A DNA stretch of 8,679 nt from an uncultured Christensenella sp. (GCA_910579205.1 CAJTTD010000016.1:19810-28488), one strand, 5' to 3'; counted from the stretch's first letter, positions 1 to 8,295 are shown. Made by a program: numbers and translations. The notes: generated by a model not told the origin, from the letters alone.

Positions 1-72
1 GGGGGTATAAAATATAACCATTGTTCATATCTTTGCATTAAACAGCGGTGTCGATGAACTTTACTTAGTTTT

Positions 73-106
73 CTCCGCTAATGCGGGGGTGATATGGAGG
101 AAGATG
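73..106 (+). promoter_or_regulatory. Leader hairpin and ribosome binding site of the surface-protein gene
   Basis: A hairpin CTCCGC-TAAT-GCGGGG (73-88, one G-U pair) is followed by GGAGG at 96-100, six bases before ATG 107. This spacing is ideal and decides the start: the in-frame GTG at 89 lies at the foot of the hairpin with no Shine-Dalgarno in front of it, and ATG 104 is too close to GGAGG. Upstream (1-72) I see no complete promoter. TATAAAAT at 6-13 could be a -10 box, but its -35 would lie outside the window. Confidence 0.7.
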
Positions 107-3100
107 ATGGGGCGGAAAGTTTCGTTTGTGCGTAACTGCATTTGGCTGTTTTTGTTTTGTGCAATTTCGGTTTTGCTTGCTTTTCCTATAACGCGGTCAG
201 CGGCTAAAGCGCAGGGCGAACATGAATTGTTCGATCATGACAGCGCGACAAGTTTTTCGGCGGCGGGCGGAAATATCGAGGCGGGGAATTATTATCTCGA
301 TAAAAATTTGACAGTCGCCGATACGCTTACCGTTACCGAAGGTATAGTCAATCTTTGTCTCAATGGATTCACTATGCGTTATATGGGCGCGATAGGATCG
401 GTATTCGTGATCGACGGCGGCACGCTCAATATTTACGATTGCGGCGAGAGCGAAGGCGAGATAACGGGCGGCAAAGGAACGGACGGCAACGGCGGCGGTA
501 TTTACATACGCAGCGGTACGCTCAATCTTTACGGCGGCGCTATTTCCGCAAACTCCGCTACATACGGCGCGGGCATATGCAACGAGGGCGGCGCTTTTAA
601 TATGTACGGCGGCGCAGTAATAAACAATGTCGTGAGCGGCGCGGACGGCGAAGGCGCGGGCATAAATATTTCCAACGGCGGCATATTCAATATGCGCGGC
701 GGGTGCGTGTCGGGAAATAAAGGCGCGCTCAACGGCGGCGGCGTGTACATCTGCGAATACGGCGACAATAGCGGATCTACTTTCAATATGTACGGCGGTT
801 CGATCACGGGCAACTCCGCTACAAGCGGCGGCGGCGTTTATTTAAAGGACAGCGCAAGCACGTTCGCCGTGGGCGGCGTTGTGGAAATAACGGATAATAA
901 AAGCGGAATGTCATCAAACAATGTATATCTCGACGTAACAGACGGCAACAAAAAGCTCATTCGTGTCATAGGCGCTTTAAAGAGCGGTTCGGAAACGGCT
1001 CGCATAGGCGTAGCGCTGTCCGACAGTTACGTCGGCGCGTTTACGTCGGGTTACGGCGCGTACAACGATGACGCAGAACCGTCGGCGTATTTTGTATGCG
1101 ACAGAACGGGCAAGTTTTGCTCGACGTACGGCGCGGAAGTCGCGGTAACGGACAGCGCGTCGATAGACCTCGACGGCATAGCAACCAATTGGACGGTCAA
1201 CGGCTCGACGGCGCTCGGCAGCGGCGACGTATACCATTATCGCTCGTCCGTCGGCGACGAACAGTGGTTCGGTTCGGAGCAAAGCTCTGCGGACTTGACG
1301 CTCATGGACAGCGTTACGGTTACGAGTTCTATTGCGAGATACATACGCGGCGAAACGCTTACGGTGGAGCTGACGGACGGGATAAATTCCGACAGTTACA
1401 CTGCGGAGTATTCGGGCAACGCGGCGAACGGCTACGGTCAATTTTTCGCTTATGCCACGCTCACTGCCGATAGCGGCGTATTGTTTACATCGAGCAGAAG
1501 CGACCTTACCATAAATTCGCCTTACGGCGTAAGAGTAGTCATTTCGGACGGCGGACGCACTGCAAACATAACCAAAGTATGGTATGTTGTCGCCTCCGAC
1601 AACGAGCTTTTGAACGAGTCTAAAAGTATAGCCGACCGCGCGCCGAGAGCATACTCTATCGCCGATTTCACGTTCGGGCAGTCTGTGGAATTTGCCGCGC
1701 CGCGGCTCAAGCGGGGTACTCCGTCCGACGATGCGCGCATAACTTTCGCATTGCACAGAAACAACGTTGTTATCGCGTCGGGGGTGAGCATAAGCGATTT
1801 TGACGAGTATTTAAATCCGTCCATGCCGTCGGGCGCATATACTTTGTCGTTCAACGCGCCGTCGGTAAACGTTGCGGCGAGCAATAATTGGTGGGACGGC
1901 AGCGCCGAAGAAGCGGGCAGTTGTTCGTCGTTCACGGTAGACTACGTGTTCAACGTAATGCCCGCGCAGATATCGCTCGGGTTAGACCGAGATCCCGATG
2001 TAGGGTATCTCGATTACGAATGGGAATACGACGCGGCGAACAAGAGCGCGTTTTTCGACAGGTTTCAAGCCGCCGTATCCGAGAGCGGCGCGGTGGAGCT
2101 TACCGAAGTAACGCGCATCGGATATTGGAATACCACGGCGGGGTCAAAGTATTACGGCGAGCCGACCGTAACGTATAACTTAGCCCGCATATACGACAAT
2201 ACTTATCGCACGCCCGACGACGCCGACATAAGACAGAACATAAAAGGCGGGGCAAACGGCACGTACAAGGTGTACTTTAAAGTAAACGCGCCCAACCACG
2301 CCGATATTACGAGCGGCAAATCGGATAGGTACAGCTTTTTCTTTACCGTAACGGTGTACGAAACCGTGGATATCCCAGTGATCGCCGATATGGCGTACAC
2401 GGGCGCTAAGAATATTCCCGCGGTGGAGGACGATTCTCTGTACGAAATGATATTCGACAGCGACGACGAATATATTTCGGGCGGCACGCACTATGTAACG
2501 CTTAAACTCAGGGATCCCGTGCATTACCGCTGGAAGCCGCCTTTTAACAGCGCGGACGGCAGCGCTCGCGTGGGCTTTAAAGTAACTCCCGCAAAAAACA
2601 CGTGGCTGCGCTCTCCCAACATCGTCGGCTGGGAATACGGCAGTTACGACCGCAAAGCAAATTATATAGTCGCTATACCCACATATGCCGACGGCGAAGA
2701 TTCGGTCGTGTTTGCGGTATCGGAGACCGCCGACGGCAGTTCGCCCGTGCAAGGTCTCGAAAGCTTCACGGTCGATGCGGACGGTTTTGTGTCGGAAGAC
2801 GTGGCGGCAGATATAGCAAAGCTGCCCGCGGGAACGTACTGGCTCGTGTCCGAAGTGCCCGCAACGGCAAACTACACTGCGACAACCACGCAGTACACCG
2901 AGTTTAAGGTAATAAAAGCGGTCAATTACTGGGCGACCGCGCCATCTATCGCGTCTTGGGCAAAGGGCGAATACGACAGCGCCGAAGCGGCGATATCGGC
3001 AAGCCCGCGCGTGGGCGATGTAGTTGTCAAGATAGTTGACGGCGACGGCAAGGTTTGGTACGATTCGTCTAACGGCACGGACGATCTCAAAAAAGCGCCC

Positions 3101-4078
3101 GTCGGTTCGTACATAATGATAGCGACTGTCGCGGAAACGGACAGTTATTACGGTCTGGAACATTCGGTGTCGTTCCGCATATTTGCGCACGGAGGGCTGC
3201 CTTGGTGGGCGATACTGCTCATAGTTCTCGGCGTAATGCTCATAGTGTTCCTCGTATTCTTAATACTCGTAAAGAAGGGCGTTGTTCAGCTCGTTACCGA
3301 AAAAATGGTCGTTGCCATACGCACGAGAGCGGATACCGACGCTACGATAGCCGCGGTACGCGCGGGCAAGATAGCGGCGGAAGCGGAACGCGCCGCGGAA
3401 GAAGCTAAAGCCGCCGCAGCCGCCGCCGCTGCGCTCGACGCGAATGACGCGGCATCGGACGCCGAAGAAGCTCTGCCCGAGGAGCAAGACGACACGGAAG
3501 AGACTGCCGCATACGAGCCTGAAGAGAACGACGAGGAAGCGCCGTCGTCGGGCGGGTTCGCAAAAGTATTCGAGGTCAGTTCGAGCGAGCGCGTAACGTA
3601 CGGAAAAACCGTACTGTCAAAGCTTATAACCGCGACAGACGTGGTAAAGAACAGATATTCCGAACTCAAAAACTATATGCTGTCGTACAAGAAAGCGCGA
3701 GCCAATATGAGCCGCGCCCGCGAAAGCTTTTACTTGGGCAGAAAATGCTATGCAAGGATAGCCATGCGCGGAAAGACTTTATGCTTATATCTGGCGTTGA
3801 ACCCTGCCGATTACGCCGAACGATATAATGTCGAGGACGTTTTGGCTGTAAAGCAGTACGTTGATACTCCGTGCTTGCTCCGCATACGCAGCGACAGAGC
3901 GGTGCGGCATGCCAAAACGCTCATCGACGAATTGATGACGAGCATAGGCGCGGTCGCCGTAGACCGCAAGCCCGAAAATTACGCCGAACTGTTCAAAAGC
4001 ATAGAACAGCTCGAAAAGAAACGTCTTTTAAGCTATAGCGGCAGAAAGCAAAAATCTACGCCGCCGAGAGGTAACTGA
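107..4078 (+). CDS. Secreted, membrane-anchored beta-helix surface protein with a cytoplasmic C-terminal domain
   Basis: This 1323-residue protein starts at ATG 107, chosen for the GGAGG six bases upstream. It has a signal peptide (MGRKVSFVRN, a hydrophobic core, then likely cleavage after AKA near residue 36). Residues ~104-250 form Gly-rich rungs of the type FNMYGG-x-I-x-x-N-x-A-x-x-GGGVY, typical of a right-handed parallel beta-helix. A beta-rich stalk follows to ~830, then two related modules (831-939 and 940-1029). One transmembrane helix starts at LPWW (1031-1055) and is followed by KK, which places the C-terminus inside the cell. The tail holds an Ala/Glu-rich segment (~1078-1150) and a folded domain (~1151-1310) with GKTLCLYLALNP at 1222-1233. 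There is no LPXTG sorting signal. By analogy with clostridial surface proteins it may act in adhesion or envelope organisation, but the exact function is unknown. It lies directly upstream of a small coiled-coil gene. Confidence 0.88.
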   Translation: MGRKVSFVRNCIWLFLFCAISVLLAFPITRSAAKAQGEHELFDHDSATSFSAAGGNIEAGNYYLDKNLTVADTLTVTEGIVNLCLNGFTMRYMGAIGSVFVIDGGTLNIYDCGESEGEITGGKGTDGNGGGIYIRSGTLNLYGGAISANSATYGAGICNEGGAFNMYGGAVINNVVSGADGEGAGINISNGGIFNMRGGCVSGNKGALNGGGVYICEYGDNSGSTFNMYGGSITGNSATSGGGVYLKDSASTFAVGGVVEITDNKSGMSSNNVYLDVTDGNKKLIRVIGALKSGSETARIGVALSDSYVGAFTSGYGAYNDDAEPSAYFVCDRTGKFCSTYGAEVAVTDSASIDLDGIATNWTVNGSTALGSGDVYHYRSSVGDEQWFGSEQSSADLTLMDSVTVTSSIARYIRGETLTVELTDGINSDSYTAEYSGNAANGYGQFFAYATLTADSGVLFTSSRSDLTINSPYGVRVVISDGGRTANITKVWYVVASDNELLNESKSIADRAPRAYSIADFTFGQSVEFAAPRLKRGTPSDDARITFALHRNNVVIASGVSISDFDEYLNPSMPSGAYTLSFNAPSVNVAASNNWWDGSAEEAGSCSSFTVDYVFNVMPAQISLGLDRDPDVGYLDYEWEYDAANKSAFFDRFQAAVSESGAVELTEVTRIGYWNTTAGSKYYGEPTVTYNLARIYDNTYRTPDDADIRQNIKGGANGTYKVYFKVNAPNHADITSGKSDRYSFFFTVTVYETVDIPVIADMAYTGAKNIPAVEDDSLYEMIFDSDDEYISGGTHYVTLKLRDPVHYRWKPPFNSADGSARVGFKVTPAKNTWLRSPNIVGWEYGSYDRKANYIVAIPTYADGEDSVVFAVSETADGSSPVQGLESFTVDADGFVSEDVAADIAKLPAGTYWLVSEVPATANYTATTTQYTEFKVIKAVNYWATAPSIASWAKGEYDSAEAAISASPRVGDVVVKIVDGDGKVWYDSSNGTDDLKKAPVGSYIMIATVAETDSYYGLEHSVSFRIFAHGGLPWWAILLIVLGVMLIVFLVFLILVKKGVVQLVTEKMVVAIRTRADTDATIAAVRAGKIAAEAERAAEEAKAAAAAAAALDANDAASDAEEALPEEQDDTEETAAYEPEENDEEAPSSGGFAKVFEVSSSERVTYGKTVLSKLITATDVVKNRYSELKNYMLSYKKARANMSRARESFYLGRKCYARIAMRGKTLCLYLALNPADYAERYNVEDVLAVKQYVDTPCLLRIRSDRAVRHAKTLIDELMTSIGAVAVDRKPENYAELFKSIEQLEKKRLLSYSGRKQKSTPPRGN
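416..850 (+). repeat. Imperfect repeats coding for beta-helix rungs
   Basis: Five related units start near residues 104, 137, 162, 191 and 224 of the surface protein, 25 to 33 residues apart. The cores are GTLNIYD, GTLNLYGG, GAFNMYGG, GIFNMRGG and STFNMYGG, and most are followed by GAGI or GGGVY. At DNA level the shared core is close to TTYAATATGTACGGCGG. The unequal spacing points to old, diverged units rather than a recent tandem expansion. Units of this kind stack as coils of a parallel beta-helix. Confidence 0.75.
2597..3190 (+). repeat. Two diverged stalk modules in tandem
   Basis: Module A (residues 831-939, from NTWLRSPNIVGWEYGSYD) and module B (940-1029, from NYWATAPSIASWAKGEYDS) share the pattern N-x-W-x-x-x-P-x-I-x-x-W-x-x-G-x-Y-D. 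Later in each module lies a matching stretch (LPAGTYWLVSEVPATANYTA against APVGSYIMIATVAETDSYYG). Similar modules are common in Firmicutes surface proteins and are probably Ig-like stalk domains. They stand directly outside the membrane helix. Module A is about 20 residues longer. Confidence 0.7.
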
Positions 4079-4079
4079 T

Positions 4080-4307
4080 ATGTCCGAAAAAAGAGATCTC
4101 GCTAAAGAAATACGCATGATAGAAGCGGAAATACAAAGCTTGGAAATTAAGCGTTCGCGTTCGCAAGCGGCTTTGTTGGAAGCGCTCATAAGCAAAAAAG
4201 ACCCCGACCCCGCCGACGTGGAATACTTCCGCGCTTACAGCGCGCAGATAGAAGTAAAACGCGATAGGCTCAAGCAAGTTACCGCGCGATTGGAAAAGCT
4301 TATTTAA
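4080..4307 (+). CDS. Small helical (coiled-coil) protein, probable partner of the surface protein
   Basis: This 75-residue protein starts one base after the TGA of the surface-protein gene (TGATATG). GAGAGG at 4066-4071, inside the end of the upstream gene, lies eight bases before the ATG, so translation is very likely coupled. The sequence is rich in Glu, Lys, Arg, Leu and Ile, with hydrophobic residues at heptad-like steps (IRMIEAEIQSLEIKRS and IEVKRDRLKQVTARLEKLI). A break at DPDPADVEY near the middle suggests a helical hairpin or two short helices. It has no signal peptide or membrane segment, so it should be cytoplasmic, on the same side as the tail of the surface protein. I do not recognise a family. 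Binding to that tail is inferred from gene order only. Confidence 0.82.
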   Translation: MSEKRDLAKEIRMIEAEIQSLEIKRSRSQAALLEALISKKDPDPADVEYFRAYSAQIEVKRDRLKQVTARLEKLI

Positions 4308-4325
4308 AGGCGCGGTGCAAGCGTA

Positions 4326-4359
4326 ACGCGGCGGGAGTATCCGCGTGCGATCGCCGCGT
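4326..4359 (+). other. GC-rich stem-loop after the surface-protein operon
   Basis: ACGCGGCG (4326-4333) and CGCCGCGT (4352-4359) make a perfect 8-bp stem with an 18-nt loop. No T-run follows directly, so this is not a classical intrinsic terminator. It may protect the 3' end of the upstream mRNA or work together with the hairpin at 4398-4422. Confidence 0.4.
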
Positions 4360-4397
4360 CGTATCGTTCATCGCGCGTTGCGTGCGGGACGAAAGTC

Positions 4398-4422
4398 GGC
4401 GCGGCGGTTTTGCGCTGTTTTT
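4398..4422 (+). terminator. Possible intrinsic terminator
   Basis: GGCGC (4398-4402) pairs with GCGCT (4412-4416, one G-U pair) around a 9-nt loop, and GTTTTT follows at 4417-4422. The stem is short but GC-rich and the T-run is well placed. It would end the surface-protein operon before the helicase promoter. Confidence 0.4.
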
Positions 4423-4468
4423 CGGCACGAATTAAAGGTGTCTGCGGACGCGCGCTGTCAAGTTGTAT

Positions 4469-4507
4469 TTGCAAAAGCTTGATTTTGTACGTTTATAATG
4501 CTAAAAT
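4469..4507 (+). promoter_or_regulatory. Overlapping promoters of the helicase-nuclease gene
   Basis: Two sigma-A-like pairings overlap. One is TTGCAA (4469-4474), 19 bp, TATAAT (4494-4499). The other is TTGATT (4479-4484), 17 bp, TAAAAT (4502-4507). They predict transcription starts near 4506 and 4514, so the mRNA would have a leader of about 8 nt or none. An inverted repeat CAAAA-GCTTGA-TTTTG (4472-4487) covers the -35 region and could be an operator, though it is short and AT-rich. Confidence 0.65.
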
Positions 4508-4513
4508 ATATAT

Positions 4514-7500
4514 ATGGCAAGCGATCTGTATAAAAAGCTTTATAATTACCGTCAAAGCATTCGTGATAAGGAAAACAAGCACACCGCGTCGGCAGTCATC
4601 GCGGACGAGCCGCTAAAAGCGCTCGCGCGGTCCAAGCCTACGAGCATAGAAGATATGCTCAAGATAGGCGGTATAGGAAAGGCGTTCGTTACCAAGTACG
4701 GTAACGGATTTTTGAATATCATATTGAACGAGCAAAAACCCGTCAAGCTCACTATGATGAGTTCGGAGACGAGCGGCACGCTCAAAAATCTGCAGTCGCG
4801 CTTGACAAACGTCAATCGCCGTAATCGCATGCTGTATCTGCCCAAGGCAGTGCCGAGCAGAGCGATAGACGTGTGCGGCGGCGGAATTAAGCTTGCGTCC
4901 GCGGTGGCCGACGCGCTGTTGTCGTCGGGCGGCGGGATCAAGCTGTGCGACGCAGACGGCGACGAGGCGATGTACGGTCAGTATTGCAAACTCATACGCT
5001 ATACCGCGTCCGTACTGCGCGAGACGGGCGCAAATACGCTCTATGCGGGATATCCGTTTGTAACGGGCAAGTGCGGAGCGGGCAAAAACTCTTTCAACGT
5101 GTGCGCGCCGCTCGTGCTGTTTCCCGTGCGTTTGGAAAACGTCGGCGGCAAAATAGAATTGCACTCGGACGATACGCGCGATATAACGTACAACAACGCG
5201 CTCATACTGTGCTTTAACAAGTTTAATTCGCGCTCGGGCGCATTGCCGCGGTGTGCGATCGACGATATAAAAAAACGCGATTTTATGTCGGACATATCGG
5301 AGTTTTACGCGCAGTCGGGCATGGATGTGCGCTATGACGGCGGGAGCTTTGAAAAGCTCGGTCAGTACACGGAGAAAAACTTCCCCAAGTACGCCGCCAA
5401 CGAGTACGCGGTCAAGAACAACATAGTCATCGGCTCGTTTCCCATGCACAGCGGCGCAATGCAAAAAGACTTTGACGATCTCATCGAATCGGGACTTATG
5501 CCGCCCACGCTCACGGGGCTTTTGGACGCTGCGGACGAAGTTACCGATATATACGGCGTAAGCACCGATCTTTTGAACGGCGATATACCCATCGACAGCG
5601 AGGGCTATATCGACTATATACACGAACTAAACGTTTCTCAAGAGACCGCTATAGAAAAATCGACAGAGGAACGCTTTTTGGTGATGCAAGGTCCGCCGGG
5701 AACGGGAAAATCGCAGACTATCACGTCCATGATAACGGATGCCGTGGACGACGGAAAAAACGTGCTCGTTGTCAGTCAAAAGCGCGCCGCGCTGTCTGTC
5801 ATATATTCGAGGTTGGGCAAGCTTTCTCGTTACGCGCTGTTCGTGGACGATCCCAAGGACAAGGAATCGTTTTACGGTCGGCTCAAAGCCATGTTCGACG
5901 CGGCGTCCGCGCCCGCGCCGTTCAACGACGTGGCGTATAATCGCGCTATAAAAACCGTGGACGCGGATATAGACGCGCTCGACAGCGTTGCGGACAGTCT
6001 TAATTCGCAAGAGTACGGCGCGAGCATGCTCACTATATACAGAGAAAACATGGAAAATCCGTTCAAGCTCGCCGAACGCGACATTTCCGTGTCGGGAACG
6101 AGCGAAAGCGCGCTTTACCGCGACAACGTTCCGCAATCGCTTTTGGACTGCGGATACGACGACCTTAAAGCGTCGAGCGCGTACTTGGCGGATGATTCTT
6201 TGCTCGAAGATCTGAACGGGTATTACGAGCTTGCTTCGGGCTATCCGTGGCTGGTGGATATGCGCAAAGGCATGTCGGCGGGCAAGATAGGACAGCTGTC
6301 CGCGGAACTCGACGGCATTCTCGACGAGTACGCCTACGGCAAGAGCAAGTTCAAATTCAAACGCAAGATCAAGGCGTTTGTCAAGGCAAATTTCATTAAG
6401 TATAACAGAAAACTGTATAAGGCGTTCGTAAAAAATTCGGTCGAGCTTTATAACGGCGTAAAGGCGTATACCGATTTTTACGACTGCAAGACGACTGCGG
6501 ATACGCTCGATTATTGCACGCGTTTGTATTTCGGCGTCATGTACGGCATAAAATGCGAGACGGGCAAGCCGCTGTCCGAGATCAACGGCAGGCTGCTCGA
6601 ATATTGCGGTTACGCGTTCATACAAAAGTACGAGTACGACCACAGAGACGCCATAAGCAAGATGTCGAGCTATCAAGCGATAGTTTCGCGCATTTGCTCG
6701 TCCATAGACAAAAAATGCGAGCTTGTGCGCGATAAGACCATGCAAGTCCTTAAAACGGCGTTCAATACGAACATGGCGGAAAGCAAGCGTCGCGGCGATA
6801 TGCTGCGCGCCATCGACGGCAAGCGCAGACGTTCGGCGGCGGAGTTCGTGGAAAAATTCGAGTTCGAGCTGTTTCGCGGCGTGCGCATTTTCTTGATGAC
6901 GCCCGAAGCGGTCAGCGAGATACTTCCGCTCAGAAACGATCTTTTCGATCTGTTGGTATTCGACGAAGCGTCGCAGATATATGTGGAGCGCGGCATTCCC
7001 GCTATCGTACGCGCCGCGCGGCTGGTCGTTTGCGGCGACCACAAGCAGCTGCGCCCTTCCAGCCTCGGCGACGGAAGAGTGGCGGTTGACGAGGACGAAG
7101 AAAGCGAAGCGGTGTTGGAGGAGGAGAGCCTTCTCGACGTGGCGCGCTTCAAGTTCCCCGAGGTCATGCTGTCGTATCACTACCGCTCGCGTTACGAAGA
7201 ACTCATCGCTTTTTCCAATGCAGCGTTTTACGGCGGAAAGCTCAACATATCGCCCAATCCGAGCGCGCCGAGCGAACCGCCCATAGCCGTCCACAAAGTC
7301 AACGGTCTGTGGGAGGATCGCGTGAACAAGGCGGAAGCGGAAAAAACGCTGCAGCTCATTGCCGAGCATTTGGAACGCGGCGCGGCTGTCGCGCAACGCG
7401 ACAGAGAAACGTTGGGTGTTATCACGTTCAACGCGCAGCAGCGCGACTGCATTTTGGATATGATAGACAAGCGGTGCGATGCGGACGAACGGTTCCGCGA

Positions 7501-8224
7501 GTTGTATACCGCCGAGTACATGCGCAAAGAGGACGGCGAAGACCGCGGGCTTTTCGTAAAGAATATAGAAAACGTTCAGGGCGACGAGCGCGATCGGATA
7601 ATATTTTCTTTTGCGTATGCCTATAATAACAAGGGCGTCATGAGCAGAAATTTCGGTTGGCTCAACCGTCCCGGCGGCGAAAACCGTCTAAACGTCGCAA
7701 TAAGCCGCGCCAAGCGCAAGATAGACATAGTTACTTCCATCATACCGAGCGATCTGCGCGTGGACGACATAAAAACGGCGGGCGTGCATATATTGCGCAA
7801 GTATTTGGATTACGCTTACTGCGTTTCGAGCGGAGATAAGGCGGGGGCTAAACACATTCTCGATCTGGTGTCTGCTGGGTATACGGAAGAAGCCGTCGAT
7901 GTAAAGTACGACGTCGGCTCGCTCAAGTTCCGCATTGCGGAAGAACTTTCGCGCCGCGGATACGCGGTGGAGACGGACGTCGGCATGGGCAACTACAAGC
8001 TCGACGTAGCGGTCAAGGATCAACGTGGCGACTATGTTTTGGGCATAGAGTGCGACGACAGCGTTTACACGACGGACGCTTCCACGCGCGAGCGCGACGT
8101 CATGAGAAAGAAGTTTTTGACGAGCCGCGGCTGGAAGCTTTGCAGAGTGTGGACCGTCGATTGGTACGACAACAGCGAGCGTGTAATAAAAGACATAGCG
8201 GGCAAGATAGCGGCTAAGCAGTAA
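4514..8224 (+). CDS. HRDC-like / DUF4011-like SF1 helicase with C-terminal Vsr-type nuclease domain
   Basis: This 1236-residue, probably cytoplasmic ATP-dependent nucleic-acid helicase begins with an HRDC-like domain (~3-72: LYKKLYNYR, LKALARSKPTSIEDMLKI, GIGKAFVTKYGNGFL), normally a DNA-binding module. A DUF4011-like region follows (RLTNVNRRNRMLYL; APLVLFPVRLE at 198-208). All helicase motifs are intact: SQ at 375-376, GPPGTGKS (393-400), DEAS (817-820), GDHKQL (841-846), HYRSR (889-893), NVQGDERD (1020-1027) and RLNVAISRAK (1058-1067). About 415 residues separate Walker A from Walker B, as is usual in this family. The C-terminus (~1136-1230) matches the MTES_1575/Vsr-like restriction fold, with E1143 or E1144, D1164, E1179 and D1181 (IECDD), then GWKLCRVWTVDW. 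HRDC homology begins at the very N-terminus, which supports ATG 4514 although no Shine-Dalgarno is present. DUF4011-helicase-Vsr proteins are reported in anti-phage defence; repair is an alternative role. Confidence 0.9.
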   Translation: MASDLYKKLYNYRQSIRDKENKHTASAVIADEPLKALARSKPTSIEDMLKIGGIGKAFVTKYGNGFLNIILNEQKPVKLTMMSSETSGTLKNLQSRLTNVNRRNRMLYLPKAVPSRAIDVCGGGIKLASAVADALLSSGGGIKLCDADGDEAMYGQYCKLIRYTASVLRETGANTLYAGYPFVTGKCGAGKNSFNVCAPLVLFPVRLENVGGKIELHSDDTRDITYNNALILCFNKFNSRSGALPRCAIDDIKKRDFMSDISEFYAQSGMDVRYDGGSFEKLGQYTEKNFPKYAANEYAVKNNIVIGSFPMHSGAMQKDFDDLIESGLMPPTLTGLLDAADEVTDIYGVSTDLLNGDIPIDSEGYIDYIHELNVSQETAIEKSTEERFLVMQGPPGTGKSQTITSMITDAVDDGKNVLVVSQKRAALSVIYSRLGKLSRYALFVDDPKDKESFYGRLKAMFDAASAPAPFNDVAYNRAIKTVDADIDALDSVADSLNSQEYGASMLTIYRENMENPFKLAERDISVSGTSESALYRDNVPQSLLDCGYDDLKASSAYLADDSLLEDLNGYYELASGYPWLVDMRKGMSAGKIGQLSAELDGILDEYAYGKSKFKFKRKIKAFVKANFIKYNRKLYKAFVKNSVELYNGVKAYTDFYDCKTTADTLDYCTRLYFGVMYGIKCETGKPLSEINGRLLEYCGYAFIQKYEYDHRDAISKMSSYQAIVSRICSSIDKKCELVRDKTMQVLKTAFNTNMAESKRRGDMLRAIDGKRRRSAAEFVEKFEFELFRGVRIFLMTPEAVSEILPLRNDLFDLLVFDEASQIYVERGIPAIVRAARLVVCGDHKQLRPSSLGDGRVAVDEDEESEAVLEEESLLDVARFKFPEVMLSYHYRSRYEELIAFSNAAFYGGKLNISPNPSAPSEPPIAVHKVNGLWEDRVNKAEAEKTLQLIAEHLERGAAVAQRDRETLGVITFNAQQRDCILDMIDKRCDADERFRELYTAEYMRKEDGEDRGLFVKNIENVQGDERDRIIFSFAYAYNNKGVMSRNFGWLNRPGGENRLNVAISRAKRKIDIVTSIIPSDLRVDDIKTAGVHILRKYLDYAYCVSSGDKAGAKHILDLVSAGYTEEAVDVKYDVGSLKFRIAEELSRRGYAVETDVGMGNYKLDVAVKDQRGDYVLGIECDDSVYTTDASTRERDVMRKKFLTSRGWKLCRVWTVDWYDNSERVIKDIAGKIAAKQ

Positions 8225-8230
8225 ATGTTC

Positions 8231-8295
8231 GGCTTATACTAACGGCGGCGCTTCTGGCTTGTTCGGAACGCCGCGTAAGCCTAAAAAAGTTTTTT
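8231..8295 (+). terminator. Probable terminator of the helicase-nuclease gene
   Basis: Seven bases after the stop codon, GGCTTA (8231-8236) pairs with TAAGCC (8276-8281). Inside it, GCGGCG (8245-8250) pairs with CGCCGC (8269-8274), and TTC (8252-8254) with GAA (8266-8268) after a bulged C. A TTTTTT run stands at 8290-8295. The T-run is eight bases from the stem, farther than ideal, but this nested hairpin is the strongest structure after the gene. Confidence 0.6.

Noticed and set aside
89..106. GTG 89 as start of the surface protein
   Set aside because: No Shine-Dalgarno lies before it and it sits at the foot of a hairpin. ATG 107 has GGAGG at the right distance and gives a cleaner signal peptide.
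2180..3190. Open frame of 336 codons on the minus strand inside the surface-protein gene
   Set aside because: It is a shadow with Arg/Val/Tyr-rich low-similarity sequence, opposite the recognisable stalk modules.
4070..4078. LPXTG-type cell-wall anchor at the end of the surface protein
   Set aside because: The C-terminus (KSTPPRGN) is hydrophilic and follows a cytoplasmic domain. The membrane helix lies some 268 residues earlier.
4410..4616. Plus-strand frame of 68 codons across the helicase promoter
   Set aside because: It runs through the promoter and into the helicase gene in another frame, has no ribosome binding site and shows no protein features.
5627..7396. Long open frame of 589 codons on the minus strand inside the helicase gene
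   Set aside because: It lies wholly opposite the helicase motor, is rich in Arg, His, Val and Tyr without domain motifs, and follows from GC-rich codon use. The plus-strand frame has all helicase motifs.
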